Below are positions 1 through 11,800 of a DNA stretch of 64,000 nt, in pieces. Below the pieces are notes generated by a model that was not told where the DNA came from, did not search any database, and saw nothing but the letters and a program-made list of their open reading frames with translations. The DNA is from Streptomyces sp. XM4193 (GTDB lineage: Bacteria; Actinomycetota; Actinomycetes; Streptomycetales; Streptomycetaceae), in assembly GCF_023072595.1 (NCBI RefSeq), contig NZ_JALLGK010000004.1, positions 1 to 64,000 on the forward strand, in the 5' to 3' direction. The number at the start of each line of letters is the position of its first letter. Position 1 is the first letter of the stretch. A program made the translations under genes and the position numbers.

Positions 1-2430
1 GAGTTCGCCGCCGAGGACCGCAAGACCCAGCGCCTCTCGGTCAGTCACGCCTTCCACTCGGCTCTGATGGACCCGATGCTCGACGCGTTCCGCGAGGTCG
101 CCGAGGGGCTCACGTACGCCGAGCCGAAGATCCCGGTCGTCTCCAACGTCACCGGCACGCTCGCCGAGCCGGGTCAACTCAGCACCGCTGCCTACTGGGT
201 GGAGCATGTGCGCGGCACCGTACGGTTCGCCGACGGGGTCCGCGCGCTCGCCGACACCGGCGTCAACGCCTTCCTGGAGGTCGGGCCCGGGGGAGTCCTC
301 ACCGCCCTCACCCGGCAGACCCTTGACGCTCTCGACCTCGCGGACCCCGCCGACACCGAGGCCCCGGTCGCCGTGCCGCTGCTGCGCAAGGAGCGCGCCG
401 AGGAGACCGCGCTGCTCACCGCGCTGGCCGGGCTCCATGTCACCGGCGTACGCGTCGACTGGGCCGCCGCCCTCGACGGCACCGGCGCCCGTCGCGTCGA
501 ACTGCCCACCTACGCCTTCCAGCGCTCCCGCTTCTGGCCCGACACCCGGCATCCCGCCACCGGTGGCGCCGGTCCCCTCGACGGCGAGTTCTGGTCCGCC
601 GTCGAGGGCGAGGATCTGACCAGCCTCGCCGCCGACCTGGCCGTGGACACCGACGCCCTCGGCGCCGTGCTGCCCGCCCTCTCCACCTGGCGGCGTAGGC
701 GGCGCGACCAGGCCATGGTCGACTCCAACCGGCACCGCGAGACGTGGAAGCCGCTGTCGCTGCCCGCCGCCGCGCCCGCGCCGACCGGCACCTGGCTCGC
801 CGTGGTGCCCGCCGCGCACGCCGACGACCCGTGGACGTCCGCCGTCCTGGACGCCGTCGGCAGCGGCGGTGCCGACCTCGTACGCTTCACCGTGGACACC
901 GTCGAACGCGGCGCTCTGGCCGCCCGGTTGCGCGGCCTCGCCGCCGACGGCGCCGCGCTCACCGGCGTGGTCTCGCTGCTGGCCCTGGCCGACTCCGCCG
1001 GGGCCCCCGACACCGCCGCGGCGCCCACCGCGGTACTGGTGCAGGCACTGCTGGACGCCGAGGTCGGCGCCCCGCTGTGGGCACTGACCCGAGGGGCGGT
1101 GACGGTCGCGGGCACCGAGGCCGTGACCGCGCCCGAGCAGGCCGCGGTCTGGGGCCTGGGCCGGGTCGCCGCGCTCGAACACCCCGCCGTGTGGGGCGGT
1201 CTCGTCGATCTCCCCGCCGAGTTGGACGAACGGGCCGCCCGCCGGTTCGCCGCCGTACTCACCGGACACGACGGCGAGGACCAGGTCGCCGTCCGCGCCT
1301 CCGCCGTCTTCGGCCGCAGGCTCGTCCCCGCGACCGAGACCGCGCCCGACGCGGGTTGGCAGCCGCGCGGCACCGTTCTCGTCACCGGCGGCACCGGTGG
1401 CCGGGGCGCCCACGTGGCGCGCTGGCTGGCCGGTGCGGGCACCGAACGCCTGGTGCTCCTGAGCCGCCGCGGCCCGGACGCCCCCGGCGCCGACGCCCTG
1501 CGCGCCGAACTCACCGAACTGGGTGCCCACGTCACCCTGGTCGCCTGCGACGCCGCCGACCGGGAGGCCCTGGCCGCCGTCCTCGCCGACATCCCGGACG
1601 CCACCCCGCTCACCGCGGTCGTGCACGCGGCCGGTGTCGTCGACGACGGCGTACTGGACGACCTCACCCCGGACCGGTTCGCCGCTCTGCACCACGCCAG
1701 GACAGTGCCCGCCCTCCATCTGGACGAGCTGACCCGCGGCCTCGACCTGGACGCGTTCGTCCTCTGCTCGTCCGTCGCCGGCACCATCGGCACCGCGGGC
1801 CGGGCCAACCTCGCCGCCGCCACCGCGGTCCTCGACGCGCTCGCCCGTCGGCGCCGCGCCGCCGGACTGCCCGCCACCGCCATCGGCTGGGGCGCCTGGA
1901 TCGGCGACGACACCGCCGCACCGCGCCCCCAGCAGACCGGCACGGGACACCCCGCCGTCCACCCGGATCTGGCGCTCGCCGCACTCCGGCAGGCCGTCAC
2001 CGGGCCCGAGGCGGCGCCGGTCCTCTTCGACCCGCGTCAGCCGCAGGTCCTGGACGGGCTGATCGGAATGCGCGGCAACGCGCTGCTGCGCGATCTGCCG
2101 GAGGCCAGGCAGGCCCTGGCCGACGCCGAGAACACCCGCGACCGGACCAGGACCGCCGCATCCGGCCTCGCCGAGCGGCTGCGCCCGCTGCCCGCCGACG
2201 AGCGGGTCGGGCTCCTCACGGACCTGGTGCGCAGGCACGCGGCGGCCGTCCTCGGCCACCCCGGACCGGAGGCCGTCGCCCCCGACCGGAACTTCCGCGA
2301 CCTCGGCTTCGACTCGCTCACCGCGATCGAACTGCCCAACAGGCTCGCCCTCGCCACCGGCCTGCGGATGCCCGCCACCACGGTGTACGACTACCCGACC
2401 GCGAAGGCGATCGCCCAGCACCTCGTCACG
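1..2430 (+). other. Partial PKS module: AT(malonyl)-KR(inactive)-ACP
   Basis: Only the AT C-terminal end is inside the window. The post-AT region (LPTYAF near 505) is followed directly by a KR structural half with no DH, so this is a KR-only module type. The KR at about 1369-1935 lacks the usual residues: Tyr is Leu (1807-1809), Asn is Thr (1819-1821), Lys is Arg (1699-1701) and the cofactor loop reads GGRG instead of GGLG. The ACP at about 2221-2430 keeps GFDSL. Predicted output is an unreduced beta-keto unit from malonate. Confidence 0.9.
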
Positions 2431-5400
2431 GCGCTGCTCGGCGAACCCGATGCCCGGGGCGTCGACCCGGCCGCCGTCGCGGCGCTGGCCGAGGACCCGG
2501 TCGTCATCGTCGGGATGGCCTGCCGGCTGCCCGGCGGGGTCCGCTCCCCGCAGGACCTGTGGGCGATGCTCAGCGAGGGCCGCGACGGCGTCGAGGTCTT
2601 CCCCGACGACCGCGGCTGGGACCTCGCCACCCTGACCAGCGGCGGCGCCGACGGCCGTGGCCGCAGCGCCACCCTGCGCGGCGGATTCCTCTCGGGCGCC
2701 GCCGACTTCGACGCCGGGTTCTTCGGGATCTCGCCGCGCGAGGCGCTCGCCATGGACCCGCAGCAGCGGCTCCTCCTGGAGACCACCTGGGAGGCGTTCG
2801 AACGCTCCGGCATCGACGCCGACGGACTGCGCGGCAGCCGCACCGGTGTCTTCGTCGGCACCAACGGCCAGGACTACTCCACCCTCGTCATGAACTCCCG
2901 CGAGGACCTGGAGGGCCACGCCGGCACCGGTCTCGCCGCGAGCGTCGTCTCCGGGCGACTCGCCTACACCTTCGGGCTCGAGGGTCCGGCGGTCACGGTC
3001 GACACCGCCTGCTCCTCCTCGCTGGTCGCCCTGCACTGGGCGATGCAGGCGCTGCGTGCGGGCGAGTGCGACCTCGCCCTCGCGGGCGGCATCACGATGA
3101 TGAGCACGCCGTCCAGCTTCTCCGGCTTCACCCTCCAGAACGGCCTCTCCACCGACGGCCGCTGCAAGGCGTACGCCGACGCGGCCGACGGCACCGGCTG
3201 GTCCGAGGGCGTCGGCCTGATCGTCGTCGAACGGCTCTCCGACGCGCGCCGCAACGGCCACGAGGTCCTCGCCGTGGTCCGCGGCTCCGCCGTCAACCAG
3301 GACGGTGCCTCCAACGGCCTCACCGCGCCCAACGGCCCGTCGCAGCAACGGGTGATCCGGCAGGCGCTGGCCGGCGCCGGACTCACCACCTCCGACGTCG
3401 ACGCCGTCGAGGGCCACGGCACCGGCACCCCGCTGGGCGACCCGATCGAGGCGCAGGCGCTGCTGGCCACCTACGGCCAGGACCGCCCCGAGGACCGTCC
3501 GCTGCTGCTGGGTTCCATCAAGTCCAACATCGGCCACACCCAGGCCGCCGCCGGTGCCGCCGGCATCATCAAGACGGTCATGGCGATGCGCAACGGCGTG
3601 CTGCCGCGCACCCTGCACGTCGACCGGCCCTCCACGCACGTCGACTGGGAGGCCGGCGCGATCCGGCTGCTCACCGAGGAGTCCGCGTGGCCCGAGACCG
3701 GACGCCCCTGGCGGGCCGGCATCTCCTCCTTCGGCATCAGCGGCACCAACGCCCACACCATCATCGAGCAGGCGCCCGAGGCGCCGGAGGAGCCCGCGAC
3801 CCCCGCAGCCCGCACGGTCACCCCGACCGTCGTGCCGTGGCCGGTCTCCGCCAAGTCGGAACAGGCCCTGGACGCACAGGCGTCGGCCGTCACCGCGCTC
3901 GACACCGCCGACCCGCTCGACCTGGGCTTCTCGCTCGCCACCGGTCGGGCCCTGTTCGACCACCGTGCGGTGCTCCTCGCAGGACCCGGCGGCGCGCCCG
4001 TCGAGGCCGCCCGGGGCCGTGCCGCCCACCGCTCCCTCGCAGTGCTCTTCTCGGGTCAGGGTTCGCAGCGCGCCGGGATGGGTCGTGAACTGTACGACCG
4101 TTTTCCGGTGTTCGCGGAGGCGCTGGACGCCGCGCTGGCCCGTCTGGACGTGCCGGAGCTGCGGGAGGTGCTGTTCGCGGAGGTGGGTTCCGAGCAGGCC
4201 GCCCTGCTCGACTCCACCGGACACACGCAGCCGGCGCTGTTCGCCGTCGAGGTGGCGCTCTACAGGTTGGTCGAGTCGTGGGGTGTGCGGCCGGAGTTCG
4301 TGGCCGGTCACTCCATCGGTGAGATCGCCGCCGCACACGTGGCCGGGGTCTTCTCGCTGGACGACGCCTGCACTCTCGTCGCCGCCCGCGCCCGCTTCAT
4401 GCAGGAACTGCCGTCCGGCGGCGCCATGGTGGCTGTCCAGGCGACCGAGGCCGAGGTCTCGCCGCGTCTGACCGAAGCCGTTTCGCTGGCCGCCGTCAAC
4501 GGGCCCGGTTCCGTGGTCCTGGCGGGGCCGGAGGCCGAAGTGCTCGCGCTGGGCGCGGAGTTCGCGGCCGAGGGCCGCAAGACCCAGCGTCTCTCGGTCA
4601 GTCACGCCTTCCACTCGTCGCTGATGGACCCGATGCTCGACGCCTTCCGCGCCGTGGCCGAGGGGCTCAGCTACGCCGAGCCGAAGATCCCGGTCGTCTC
4701 CAACGTCACCGGCGCTCTCGCCGAACCGGGTCAACTGTGCACGGCCGCCTACTGGGTGGAGCATGTGCGCGGCACCGTCCGGTTCGCCGACGGGGTCCGC
4801 GCCCTGACCGGGGCCGGCGTCAACGCCTTCCTGGAGGTCGGGCCCGGGGGAGTCCTCACCGCCCTCGCCCAGCAGACCCTCGACGAGGGAGGACACGAGG
4901 AGGCCGTCGCCTTCCCGGCGCTGCGCAAGGACCGCGACGAGGAGACCGCGCTGCTCACCGCGCTGGCCGGACTCCACGTCAACGGCGTACGCGTCCGCTG
5001 GAGCGACTGGTTCGACGGCACCGGCGCCCGCCGCACCGACCTGCCCACCTACGCCTTCCAGCGCGAGCGGTACTGGCCCCGCCCGGCCGCCCTCACCGGC
5101 GACATCAGCACGGCCGGACTGATCTCCGCCGAACACCCCCTGCTCGGTGCGTCCGTTCCGCTCGCCGGCTCCGAGGCCGCCCTCTTCACCAGCCAGATCT
5201 CGCTGAACGTGCACCCCTGGCTGCTCGACCACAAGGTCGGCGGCACGGTCATCCTGCCCGGCACCGGCTACCTGGAGATGGCGATCCGCGCCGCGGACCA
5301 GGTCGGCTGCGGTCGGGTGGAGGAACTGGTCCTCGCCGCCCCGATGGTCCTCGACGCGAAGGTCCCGACCTCCGTCCAGGTCGTCATCGGCGCACCCGAA

Positions 5401-8400
5401 GACGACGGCTCCCGCACCATCACCTTCTACTCCCGTCCCTCCGACGTCGTCGAAGGACCCTGGTCCCGGCACGCCGACGGCCTCCTCGCTGTCGAGGAGC
5501 GCGCCGACACCTTCGAAGTGCCCGTCTGGCCCCCCGCCGACGCCGTCTCCGTCCAGTTCGACGGCGACTACAGCCGCACCGAGTACGGGCCCTCCTTCCA
5601 GGGGCTGCGCCAGGTGTGGGTCCGGGGCGAGGAAGCCTTCGTCGAGGTCGCCCTGCCCGAGGAAGTCGCCGGTGACGCCCAGTACTTCGGGATGCACCCG
5701 GCGCTCCTGGACGCCGTACAGCACGCCAACGGCTACCTCGGTGTCGGCAGCGCGGACAACCCGCTGCTGCCGTTCGCCTGGAACGGCGTCTCCCTGCACG
5801 CCCGTGGCGCCACCACGCTCCGGGTGCGCATCCTGCGGCTCGGCGACGAGTCGGTACGGGTGACCGCCGCCGACGCCGAGGGCGTCCCGGTGCTCTCCGC
5901 CGAGTCGTTGGTGCTGCGCGCGCCCACCGTGCCCAGCGCCCCGGTCGCCACCGGCGGCCAGGAGCCGGTCTTCCGACTCGAGTGGACGGCCGCCCCCGAC
6001 GTCAAGCCCACCGAGGGCCTGACCGCCGCCACCCTCGGCGGTGAACTCCTCGGCGCCACCCTCACCGACCTCACCGGCCCCGAGGGCGACACCTCCGGCG
6101 TCCCCGACTTCGTCCTCGTCCCGCTCGACGGAGCCGTCGGCGACGACCTGTACGGGCCCGGCCGCGACGTGCCGGGCGCGGTCCACGCGCTGACCACCCA
6201 CACCCTGGACCTGCTCCAGCGGTGGCTGGCGACCGACGGGCTCGACCACTCCCGGATGGTCTTCGTCACCCGCGGCGCGATCGCCGCCACCGACACCGAG
6301 ACCGTCCACGACCTGGCTGCCGCCTCGGCCTGGGGCCTGGTGCGCTCCGCGCAGTCCGAGAACCCCGACCGGTTCGTCCTGCTCGACCTGGACACCGCCG
6401 GCGCCTCGGACAACCAGGACGCGCTGCGCGCCCTGCTGCCCGACCTGCCCGGTCTCCTCGCCTCCGGAGACGCCCAGTTCGCCGTCCGCGACGGCGCCCC
6501 GCTCGTCGGCCGGCTGGAACGGCTCACCACCGCACCCGGTCTGCTCGCCCCGGCCCATGTGCCGTGGCGTCTGGACACCACGGGCAAGGGCAGCCTCGAC
6601 AACCTGGCCCTCGTCCCCTGCCCCGAGGTCTTCGCGCCGCTCGGCGGGCACGAGGTCCGGGTCTCCGTGGACGCCACCGGCGTCAACTTCCGCGACGTCC
6701 TCAACGCCCTCGGCATGTACCCCGGCGAGTCGGTCCCGATGGGCACCGAGGCCGCGGGTGTGGTCACCGAGATCGGCGAGGCCGTCACCGGACTCGCGGT
6801 CGGCGACCGGGTCCTGGGCACCGTCGGCGGCGGCTTCGGCCCCGTCGTCGTCGCCGACCAGCACTACCTGGCCCGTGTGCCCGACGGCTGGACCCAGCAG
6901 GAGGCGGCCTCCGTACCGCTGGTGTTCCTGACGGCTCTGTACGCCTTCCGCGATCTGGCCGGCCTGTCGGCGGGGGAGAAGGTGCTGATCCACGCCGGTG
7001 CCGGCGGTGTCGGCATGGCTGCGATCCAGCTCGCCCGTCACCTGGGCGCCGAGGTGTACGCGACGGCGAGCGAGTCCAAGTGGGACGCGCTGCGGGCCCT
7101 GGGCCTCGACGACGAGCACATCGCCTCCTCGCGCGACCTGTCCTTCGCGGACAAGTTCCCGGCGATGGACGTGGTGCTGAACGCGCTCGCGGGCGAGTTC
7201 GTCGACGCGTCGCTGCGGATCACCGCCCCCGGCGGCCGGTTCCTGGAGATGGGCAAGACCGACATCCGCGACCCCCACTCCACGGGCGACGTCCGCTACC
7301 GGGCCTTCGACCTCGGCGAGGCCGGGCCCGAGCGCAACAGGGAACTCCTCGGCGAACTCCTCGAACTCTTCGCCGCGGGGGCGCTGTCGCCGCTGCCGGT
7401 CAGGACGTGGGACGTGCGCCGGGCCCGTGAGGCGTTCCGCTTCATGAGCCAGGCCAAGCACGTCGGCAAGATCGTGCTGACGATGCCGCCGCGCTGGAAC
7501 CCCGACGGCACCGTACTGATCACCGGCGGCACCGGCGCGCTCGGCGGACACCTCGCCCGTCGCTTCGCCGCCGCCGGGATGCGCCATCTGCTGCTCACCA
7601 GCCGACGCGGCGCCGATGCGCCCGGCGCCGCCGAACTCACTGCCGAGCTGCGGGAGTTGGGCGCCGAGGCCACCGTCGTCGCCTGCGACACCAGCGACCG
7701 CGACGCCACCGCCGTCCTGATCGGCTCGGTGCCGGCGGCGCACCCGCTCACCGCGATCGTGCACACCGCGGGCATCCTCGACGACGGCATCATCGCCTCG
7801 CTCTCACCGGAGCGACTCGCCGACGTCATGCGGCCCAAGGTGGACGCCGCCTGGCACCTGCACGAGCTGACCCGGCACCTGGACCTCGCCGCGTTCCTGC
7901 CGTTCTCGTCCATCGCGGGCGTCATGGGCAGCCCCGGCCAGGGCAACTACGCAGCCGCCAACTCCTTCCTGGACGCCCTCACCCGCCACCGCCGCGAACT
8001 CGGCCTCGCCGGCACCTCGTTGGCCTGGGGTCCGTGGGCCCACGACGGCGGCATGACCAGCACGCTGTCCGACACCGACATGCGCCGCATGCAGTCCGGC
8101 GGCCTCCCGCCGCTCCCGGTCGAGCAGGGCCTCGAGCTGTTCGACATCGCGCGCGGCTCCGACGAGACCTTCCTCGTCCTGGTCGGTCTCGCCGCCGGTG
8201 CCATGCGCGGCGCCGCCATCGAGGACCTGCCACCGCTGTTCCGCTCGATGGTCCGCAGCGGGCGGCGCACCGCAGCCGCCACCGACGCGGCAGGGGCCTC
8301 CGCAGCGCTCGGTGCCAAGCTCGCCGAACTCGGCGCGGCCGAACGGGTCCGGCACCTCACCGACCTGGTCCGCGAACAGACCGCACGGGTCCTCGGGCAC

Positions 8401-8832
8401 GCCTCCCCGAAGTCCGTCGACATCACCCAGGAGTTCCGAGACCTCGGTCTGGACTCCCTGACCGCGCTGGAACTGCGCAACCACCTCTCCACCGCGACCG
8501 GACTGCGCCTGCCGGCGACCCTGGTCTTCGACTACCCGACCCCCACGTCGCTCGCCGAGCACTTCGTCTCCGAGCTGGTGGGCGAGGACACCCCGCAGGG
8601 GCCGTCGCTCCTCACCGAACTCGACCGGCTCGAAGCGCTGTTCGCGGCGGGCGACCCGGACGAGATCACCCGCGCGGGCCTCGCCCTGCGCCTCGGACAG
8701 ATGCTGGACAAGGTACGCGGCGCCGCCCCGGAGCCGACCCACTCGTCCGTCGATGACGACTTCGAATCGGCCAGCGCCGACGACGTCTTCGCGTTCATCG
8801 ACAACGAGCTGGGCCGGCTGGGCGACCGCTGA
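1..8832 (+). CDS. Modular type I polyketide synthase, late-chain subunit, 5' end outside window
   Basis: The reading frame is open from base 1, so the gene begins upstream; 2943 residues are visible. Domains by visible residue: AT tail 1-180 (HAFHS motif, malonyl type); KR 457-645; ACP 741-810 (GFDSL); KS 831-1260 (DTACSSS); AT 1345-1695 (GHSIGE, HAFHS, malonyl type); DH 1706-1977; ER 2197-2500; KR 2501-2680; ACP 2787-2857 (GLDSL); C-terminal docking segment 2865-2943, acidic and ending [12 protein letters not shown]. The first KR has lost catalytic residues and should leave a ketone; the second module looks fully reducing. It ends 37 bp before the thioesterase gene, so the two are probably co-transcribed, and its tail should dock onto that protein (inference). 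Ribosome binding site and loading information are not visible. Confidence 0.97.
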   Translation, partial: EFAAEDRKTQRLSVSHAFHSALMDPMLDAFREVAEGLTYAEPKIPVVSNVTGTLAEPGQLSTAAYWVEHVRGTVRFADGVRALADTGVNAFLEVGPGGVLTALTRQTLDALDLADPADTEAPVAVPLLRKERAEETALLTALAGLHVTGVRVDWAAALDGTGARRVELPTYAFQRSRFWPDTRHPATGGAGPLDGEFWSAVEGEDLTSLAADLAVDTDALGAVLPALSTWRRRRRDQAMVDSNRHRETWKPLSLPAAAPAPTGTWLAVVPAAHADDPWTSAVLDAVGSGGADLVRFTVDTVERGALAARLRGLAADGAALTGVVSLLALADSAGAPDTAAAPTAVLVQALLDAEVGAPLWALTRGAVTVAGTEAVTAPEQAAVWGLGRVAALEHPAVWGGLVDLPAELDERAARRFAAVLTGHDGEDQVAVRASAVFGRRLVPATETAPDAGWQPRGTVLVTGGTGGRGAHVARWLAGAGTERLVLLSRRGPDAPGADALRAELTELGAHVTLVACDAADREALAAVLADIPDATPLTAVVHAAGVVDDGVLDDLTPDRFAALHHARTVPALHLDELTRGLDLDAFVLCSSVAGTIGTAGRANLAAATAVLDALARRRRAAGLPATAIGWGAWIGDDTAAPRPQQTGTGHPAVHPDLALAALRQAVTGPEAAPVLFDPRQPQVLDGLIGMRGNALLRDLPEARQALADAENTRDRTRTAASGLAERLRPLPADERVGLLTDLVRRHAAAVLGHPGPEAVAPDRNFRDLGFDSLTAIELPNRLALATGLRMPATTVYDYPTAKAIAQHLVTALLGEPDARGVDPAAVAALAEDPVVIVGMACRLPGGVRSPQDLWAMLSEGRDGVEVFPDDRGWDLATLTSGGADGRGRSATLRGGFLSGAADFDAGFFGISPREALAMDPQQRLLLETTWEAFERSGIDADGLRGSRTGVFVGTNGQDYSTLVMNSREDLEGHAGTGLAASVVSGRLAYTFGLEGPAVTVDTACSSSLVALHWAMQALRAGECDLALAGGITMMSTPSSFSGFTLQNGLSTDGRCKAYADAADGTGWSEGVGLIVVERLSDARRNGHEVLAVVRGSAVNQDGASNGLTAPNGPSQQRVIRQALAGAGLTTSDVDAVEGHGTGTPLGDPIEAQALLATYGQDRPEDRPLLLGSIKSNIGHTQAAAGAAGIIKTVMAMRNGVLPRTLHVDRPSTHVDWEAGAIRLLTEESAWPETGRPWRAGISSFGISGTNAHTIIEQAPEAPEEPATPAARTVTPTVVPWPVSAKSEQALDAQASAVTALDTADPLDLGFSLATGRALFDHRAVLLAGPGGAPVEAARGRAAHRSLAVLFSGQGSQRAGMGRELYDRFPVFAEALDAALARLDVPELREVLFAEVGSEQAALLDSTGHTQPALFAVEVALYRLVESWGVRPEFVAGHSIGEIAAAHVAGVFSLDDACTLVAARARFMQELPSGGAMVAVQATEAEVSPRLTEAVSLAAVNGPGSVVLAGPEAEVLALGAEFAAEGRKTQRLSVSHAFHSSLMDPMLDAFRAVAEGLSYAEPKIPVVSNVTGALAEPGQLCTAAYWVEHVRGTVRFADGVRALTGAGVNAFLEVGPGGVLTALAQQTLDEGGHEEAVAFPALRKDRDEETALLTALAGLHVNGVRVRWSDWFDGTGARRTDLPTYAFQRERYWPRPAALTGDISTAGLISAEHPLLGASVPLAGSEAALFTSQISLNVHPWLLDHKVGGTVILPGTGYLEMAIRAADQVGCGRVEELVLAAPMVLDAKVPTSVQVVIGAPEDDGSRTITFYSRPSDVVEGPWSRHADGLLAVEERADTFEVPVWPPADAVSVQFDGDYSRTEYGPSFQGLRQVWVRGEEAFVEVALPEEVAGDAQYFGMHPALLDAVQHANGYLGVGSADNPLLPFAWNGVSLHARGATTLRVRILRLGDESVRVTAADAEGVPVLSAESLVLRAPTVPSAPVATGGQEPVFRLEWTAAPDVKPTEGLTAATLGGELLGATLTDLTGPEGDTSGVPDFVLVPLDGAVGDDLYGPGRDVPGAVHALTTHTLDLLQRWLATDGLDHSRMVFVTRGAIAATDTETVHDLAAASAWGLVRSAQSENPDRFVLLDLDTAGASDNQDALRALLPDLPGLLASGDAQFAVRDGAPLVGRLERLTTAPGLLAPAHVPWRLDTTGKGSLDNLALVPCPEVFAPLGGHEVRVSVDATGVNFRDVLNALGMYPGESVPMGTEAAGVVTEIGEAVTGLAVGDRVLGTVGGGFGPVVVADQHYLARVPDGWTQQEAASVPLVFLTALYAFRDLAGLSAGEKVLIHAGAGGVGMAAIQLARHLGAEVYATASESKWDALRALGLDDEHIASSRDLSFADKFPAMDVVLNALAGEFVDASLRITAPGGRFLEMGKTDIRDPHSTGDVRYRAFDLGEAGPERNRELLGELLELFAAGALSPLPVRTWDVRRAREAFRFMSQAKHVGKIVLTMPPRWNPDGTVLITGGTGALGGHLARRFAAAGMRHLLLTSRRGADAPGAAELTAELRELGAEATVVACDTSDRDATAVLIGSVPAAHPLTAIVHTAGILDDGIIASLSPERLADVMRPKVDAAWHLHELTRHLDLAAFLPFSSIAGVMGSPGQGNYAAANSFLDALTRHRRELGLAGTSLAWGPWAHDGGMTSTLSDTDMRRMQSGGLPPLPVEQGLELFDIARGSDETFLVLVGLAAGAMRGAAIEDLPPLFRSMVRSGRRTAAATDAAGASAALGAKLAELGAAERVRHLTDLVREQTARVLGHASPKSVDITQEFRDLGLDSLTALELRNHLSTATGLRLPATLVFDYPTPTSLAEHFVSELVGEDTPQGPSLLTELDRLEALFAAGDPDEITRAGLALRLGQMLDKVRGAAPEPTHSSVDDDFESASADDVFAFIDNELGRLGDR
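2491..8570 (+). other. PKS module KS-AT(malonyl)-DH-ER-KR-ACP, fully reducing
   Basis: KS is 2491-3780 with Cys at 3010-3012. AT is about 4033-5083 with GHSIGE and HAFHS, the malonyl pattern. DH is about 5116-5930 with the HxxxGxxxxP pattern, YGPSFQGL and the DxxxH helix intact. ER is about 6589-7500, with the nucleotide loop [13 protein letters not shown] is 7501-8040 with LDD, catalytic Lys, Ser, Tyr and Asn, and Pro/Asn near Tyr (B type). ACP is about 8359-8570. Predicted output is a saturated two-carbon unit. Confidence 0.93.
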
Positions 8833-8851
8833 GACGAGCTTGATCCACCAC

Positions 8852-8858
8852 AGGAAGG
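8852..8858 (+). promoter_or_regulatory. Ribosome binding site that decides the thioesterase-gene start
   Basis: AGGAAGG lies 11 nt before the ATG at 8870. It supports the start at [11 protein letters not shown] rather than the in-frame ATG at 8753, which falls inside the preceding gene and would add 39 residues without docking character. Confidence 0.75.
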
Positions 8859-8869
8859 TTCCACCCGTC

Positions 8870-11800
8870 ATGCCCGATGACAAGAAGCTCGTCGACTACC
8901 TCAAGTGGGTCACGGCCGATCTGCACAAGACCCGCAAGCGGTTGGAGGAGGCCGAGGCCCGAGGGCGCGAGCCCATCGCCGTCGTCGGCATGTCCTGTCG
9001 GCTGCCCGGCGGGGTGAACTCCCCCGAGGACTACTGGAACCTCCTCGACGAGGGCCGCGACGGCATCACGCCCTTCCCCGCCGACCGCGGCTGGGACCTC
9101 GACGCCCTCAACGGCGAGGGCGCCGGAAGCAGCGCCGCGGGTGAGGGCGGCTTTGTCGACGCGGCCGCCTTCGACGCCTCGTTCTTCGGGATCTCTCCGC
9201 GCGAGGCGCTCGCCATGGACCCGCAGCAGCGCATCCTGCTGGAGACGTCCTGGGAGGCCGTGGAGCGGGCCGGTATCGACCCGGTGTCGCTGCGCGGCAG
9301 CCGCACCGGCGTCTTCGTCGGCACCGCGGGCGTCGACTACGTCGGCGTGGTCATGAACTCCCGCGAGGACGCCGAGGGCCACGCCACCACGGGCCTCACC
9401 GCGAGCGTTGTCTCCGGGCGACTGTCCTACGCCTTCGACCTCGCGGGCCCCGCCGTCACCGTCGACACCGCCTGCTCGGCCTCGCTGGTCGCCATCCATC
9501 TGGCCGCACAGGCCCTGCGCAACGGGGAGTGCGGCCTCGCGCTCGCGGGCGGCGTCACCGTCATGTCGACGCCCATGGGATTTTCCGGCTTCACCCGCCA
9601 GGGAGGCATCTCCACCAGCGGCCGCTGCAAGGCCTTCGCCGACGACGCCGACGGCACCGGCTGGTCCGAGGGCGCCGGCGTCCTCGTACTGGAGCGGCTC
9701 TCCGACGCACGGCGCAACGGTCACGAGGTCCTCGCCGTACTGCGCGGCTCCGCCGTCAACCAGGACGGCGCGTCCAACGGCCTCACGGCGCCGAACGGGC
9801 CGTCCCAGCAACGGGTGATCCGGCAGGCGCTGGCCGGAGCCGGACTCTCCTCCGCCGACGTCGACGCCGTCGAGGCACACGGCACCGGCACCCCCCTGGG
9901 CGACCCGATCGAGGCGCAGGCGCTGCTGGCCACCTACGGTCAGGACCGCCCCGAGGACCGTCCGCTGCTGCTGGGCTCGGTGAAGTCCAACATCGGCCAC
10001 TCGCAGGCCGCCGCCGGTGTCGCGGGCGTCATCAAGACGATCCTCGCCATCCGACACGGTGTCCTGCCCAAGTCCCTGCACATCGGCGAGGCGTCCACGC
10101 ACGTCGACTGGAGCGCGGGCAACGTCGCACTCCTCACCGAGCGTCACGCGTGGCCGGAGACCGGCCGCCCGCGCCGTGCCGGTGTGTCGTCCTTCGGCAT
10201 CAGCGGCACCAACGCCCACGTCGTCATCGAGCAGGCGCCGGACGCGCAACCGGCCGACGGCGAACCCGAGAAGCCGACCGCCACCCCCACCGTCGTCCCC
10301 TGGACGGTCTCCGCGAAGACCCGCGACGCCCTGGACGCCCAGCTCGCCCGCGTCACGTCCGTCACCGGCGCCTCCGCGCTGGACGTCGGCCTCTCGTTGG
10401 CCACCGGTCGTTCCTCCTTCGAGTACCGGGCGGTGCTGCTGGCGGGTGTGCAGGGTGTTGACGGTGGTCCGGTGGAGGTGGCGCGGGGTCGTGCCGTGGA
10501 GCGTTCGCTTGCGGTGTTGTTCTCGGGTCAGGGTTCGCAGCGGGCCGGGATGGGTCGTGAACTGTACGGTCGTTTCCCGGTGTTCGCGGAGGCGTTGGAC
10601 GCGGCGTTGGCGCGTCTGGAAGTTCCGGAGCTGCGGGAGGTGCTGTTCGCCGAGGAGGACGAGCGGCTCGACTCCACGGGCTACACACAGCCCGCACTGT
10701 TCGCCGTCGAGGTCGCGCTCTACCGGTTGGTCGAATCGTGGGGTGTGCGGCCGGAGTTCGTGGCCGGTCACTCGATCGGTGAGATTGCCGCCGCGCACGT
10801 CGCCGGGGTGTTCTCACTCGACGATGCGTGTGCGTTGGTCTCCGCGCGTGCCCGTCTGATGCAGGAACTGCCGTCCGGTGGCGCCATGGTGGCCGTCCAG
10901 GCGACCGAGGCGGAGGTCAACGGTCGTCTGAGCGACGCCGTCTCGCTGGCCGCCGTCAACGGACCCGACTCCGTCGTCATCGCGGGGCCGGAGGTCGAAG
11001 TCCTGGCGCTGGGCGCGGAGTTCGCGGCCGAGGGTCGCAAGACGCAGCGTCTTTCGGTCAGTCACGCCTTCCACTCGGCTCTGATGGACCCGATGCTCGA
11101 CGCGTTCCGCGAGGTCGCCGAGGGGCTCACGTACGCCGAGCCGAAGATCCCGGTCGTCTCCAACGTCACCGGTGCCCTCGCCGAGCCCGGTCAACTGAGC
11201 ACCGCCGGCTACTGGGTGGAGCATGTGCGTGGCACCGTGCGGTTCGCCGACGGGGTGCGTGCGCTCGCCGACGCGGGTGCGGACGTGTTCCTGGAGGTCG
11301 GGCCCGGGGGAGTCCTCACCGCCCTCACCCGGCAGACCCTCGACTCCACCGACGCCGCCGGCACCGTGGCCGTACCCGCGTTGCGCGCCCAGCGGCCGGA
11401 ACAGGACGCACTGCTCACCGGCCTCGCCCAGATGCACGTGTCCGGTGTCCGGATCGACTGGCCCGCCTGGTTCGAGGGCACCGGCGCCCACCGCACCGAT
11501 CTGCCCACCTACGCCTGGCAGCACCGCCGTTACTGGCCCCGTCCGCTCGCCCACGCCGTCGACATCCCCGGCGCGGGACTCACTCCGGCCCAGCACCCGC
11601 TGCTCGGCGCCGCCGTCTCGCTCGCCGGGTCCGAGGGCGTCCTGCTCACCGGGCAGGTCGGGCTGCGCACCCACCCCTGGCTCGTGGACCACACGATGGG
11701 GGGCCATGTTCTCTTCCCCGCCACCGGCTTCCTCGAAATGGCCGTCCGCGCCGGTGACCAGGTCGGCTGCGGCCGGGTCCAGGAACTCGTCCTCACCACG

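Noticed and set aside
744..4088. Long alternative plus-strand frame inside the first PKS
   Set aside because: Arg-rich translation with no domain motifs, overlapping a frame with intact KR, ACP and KS motifs.
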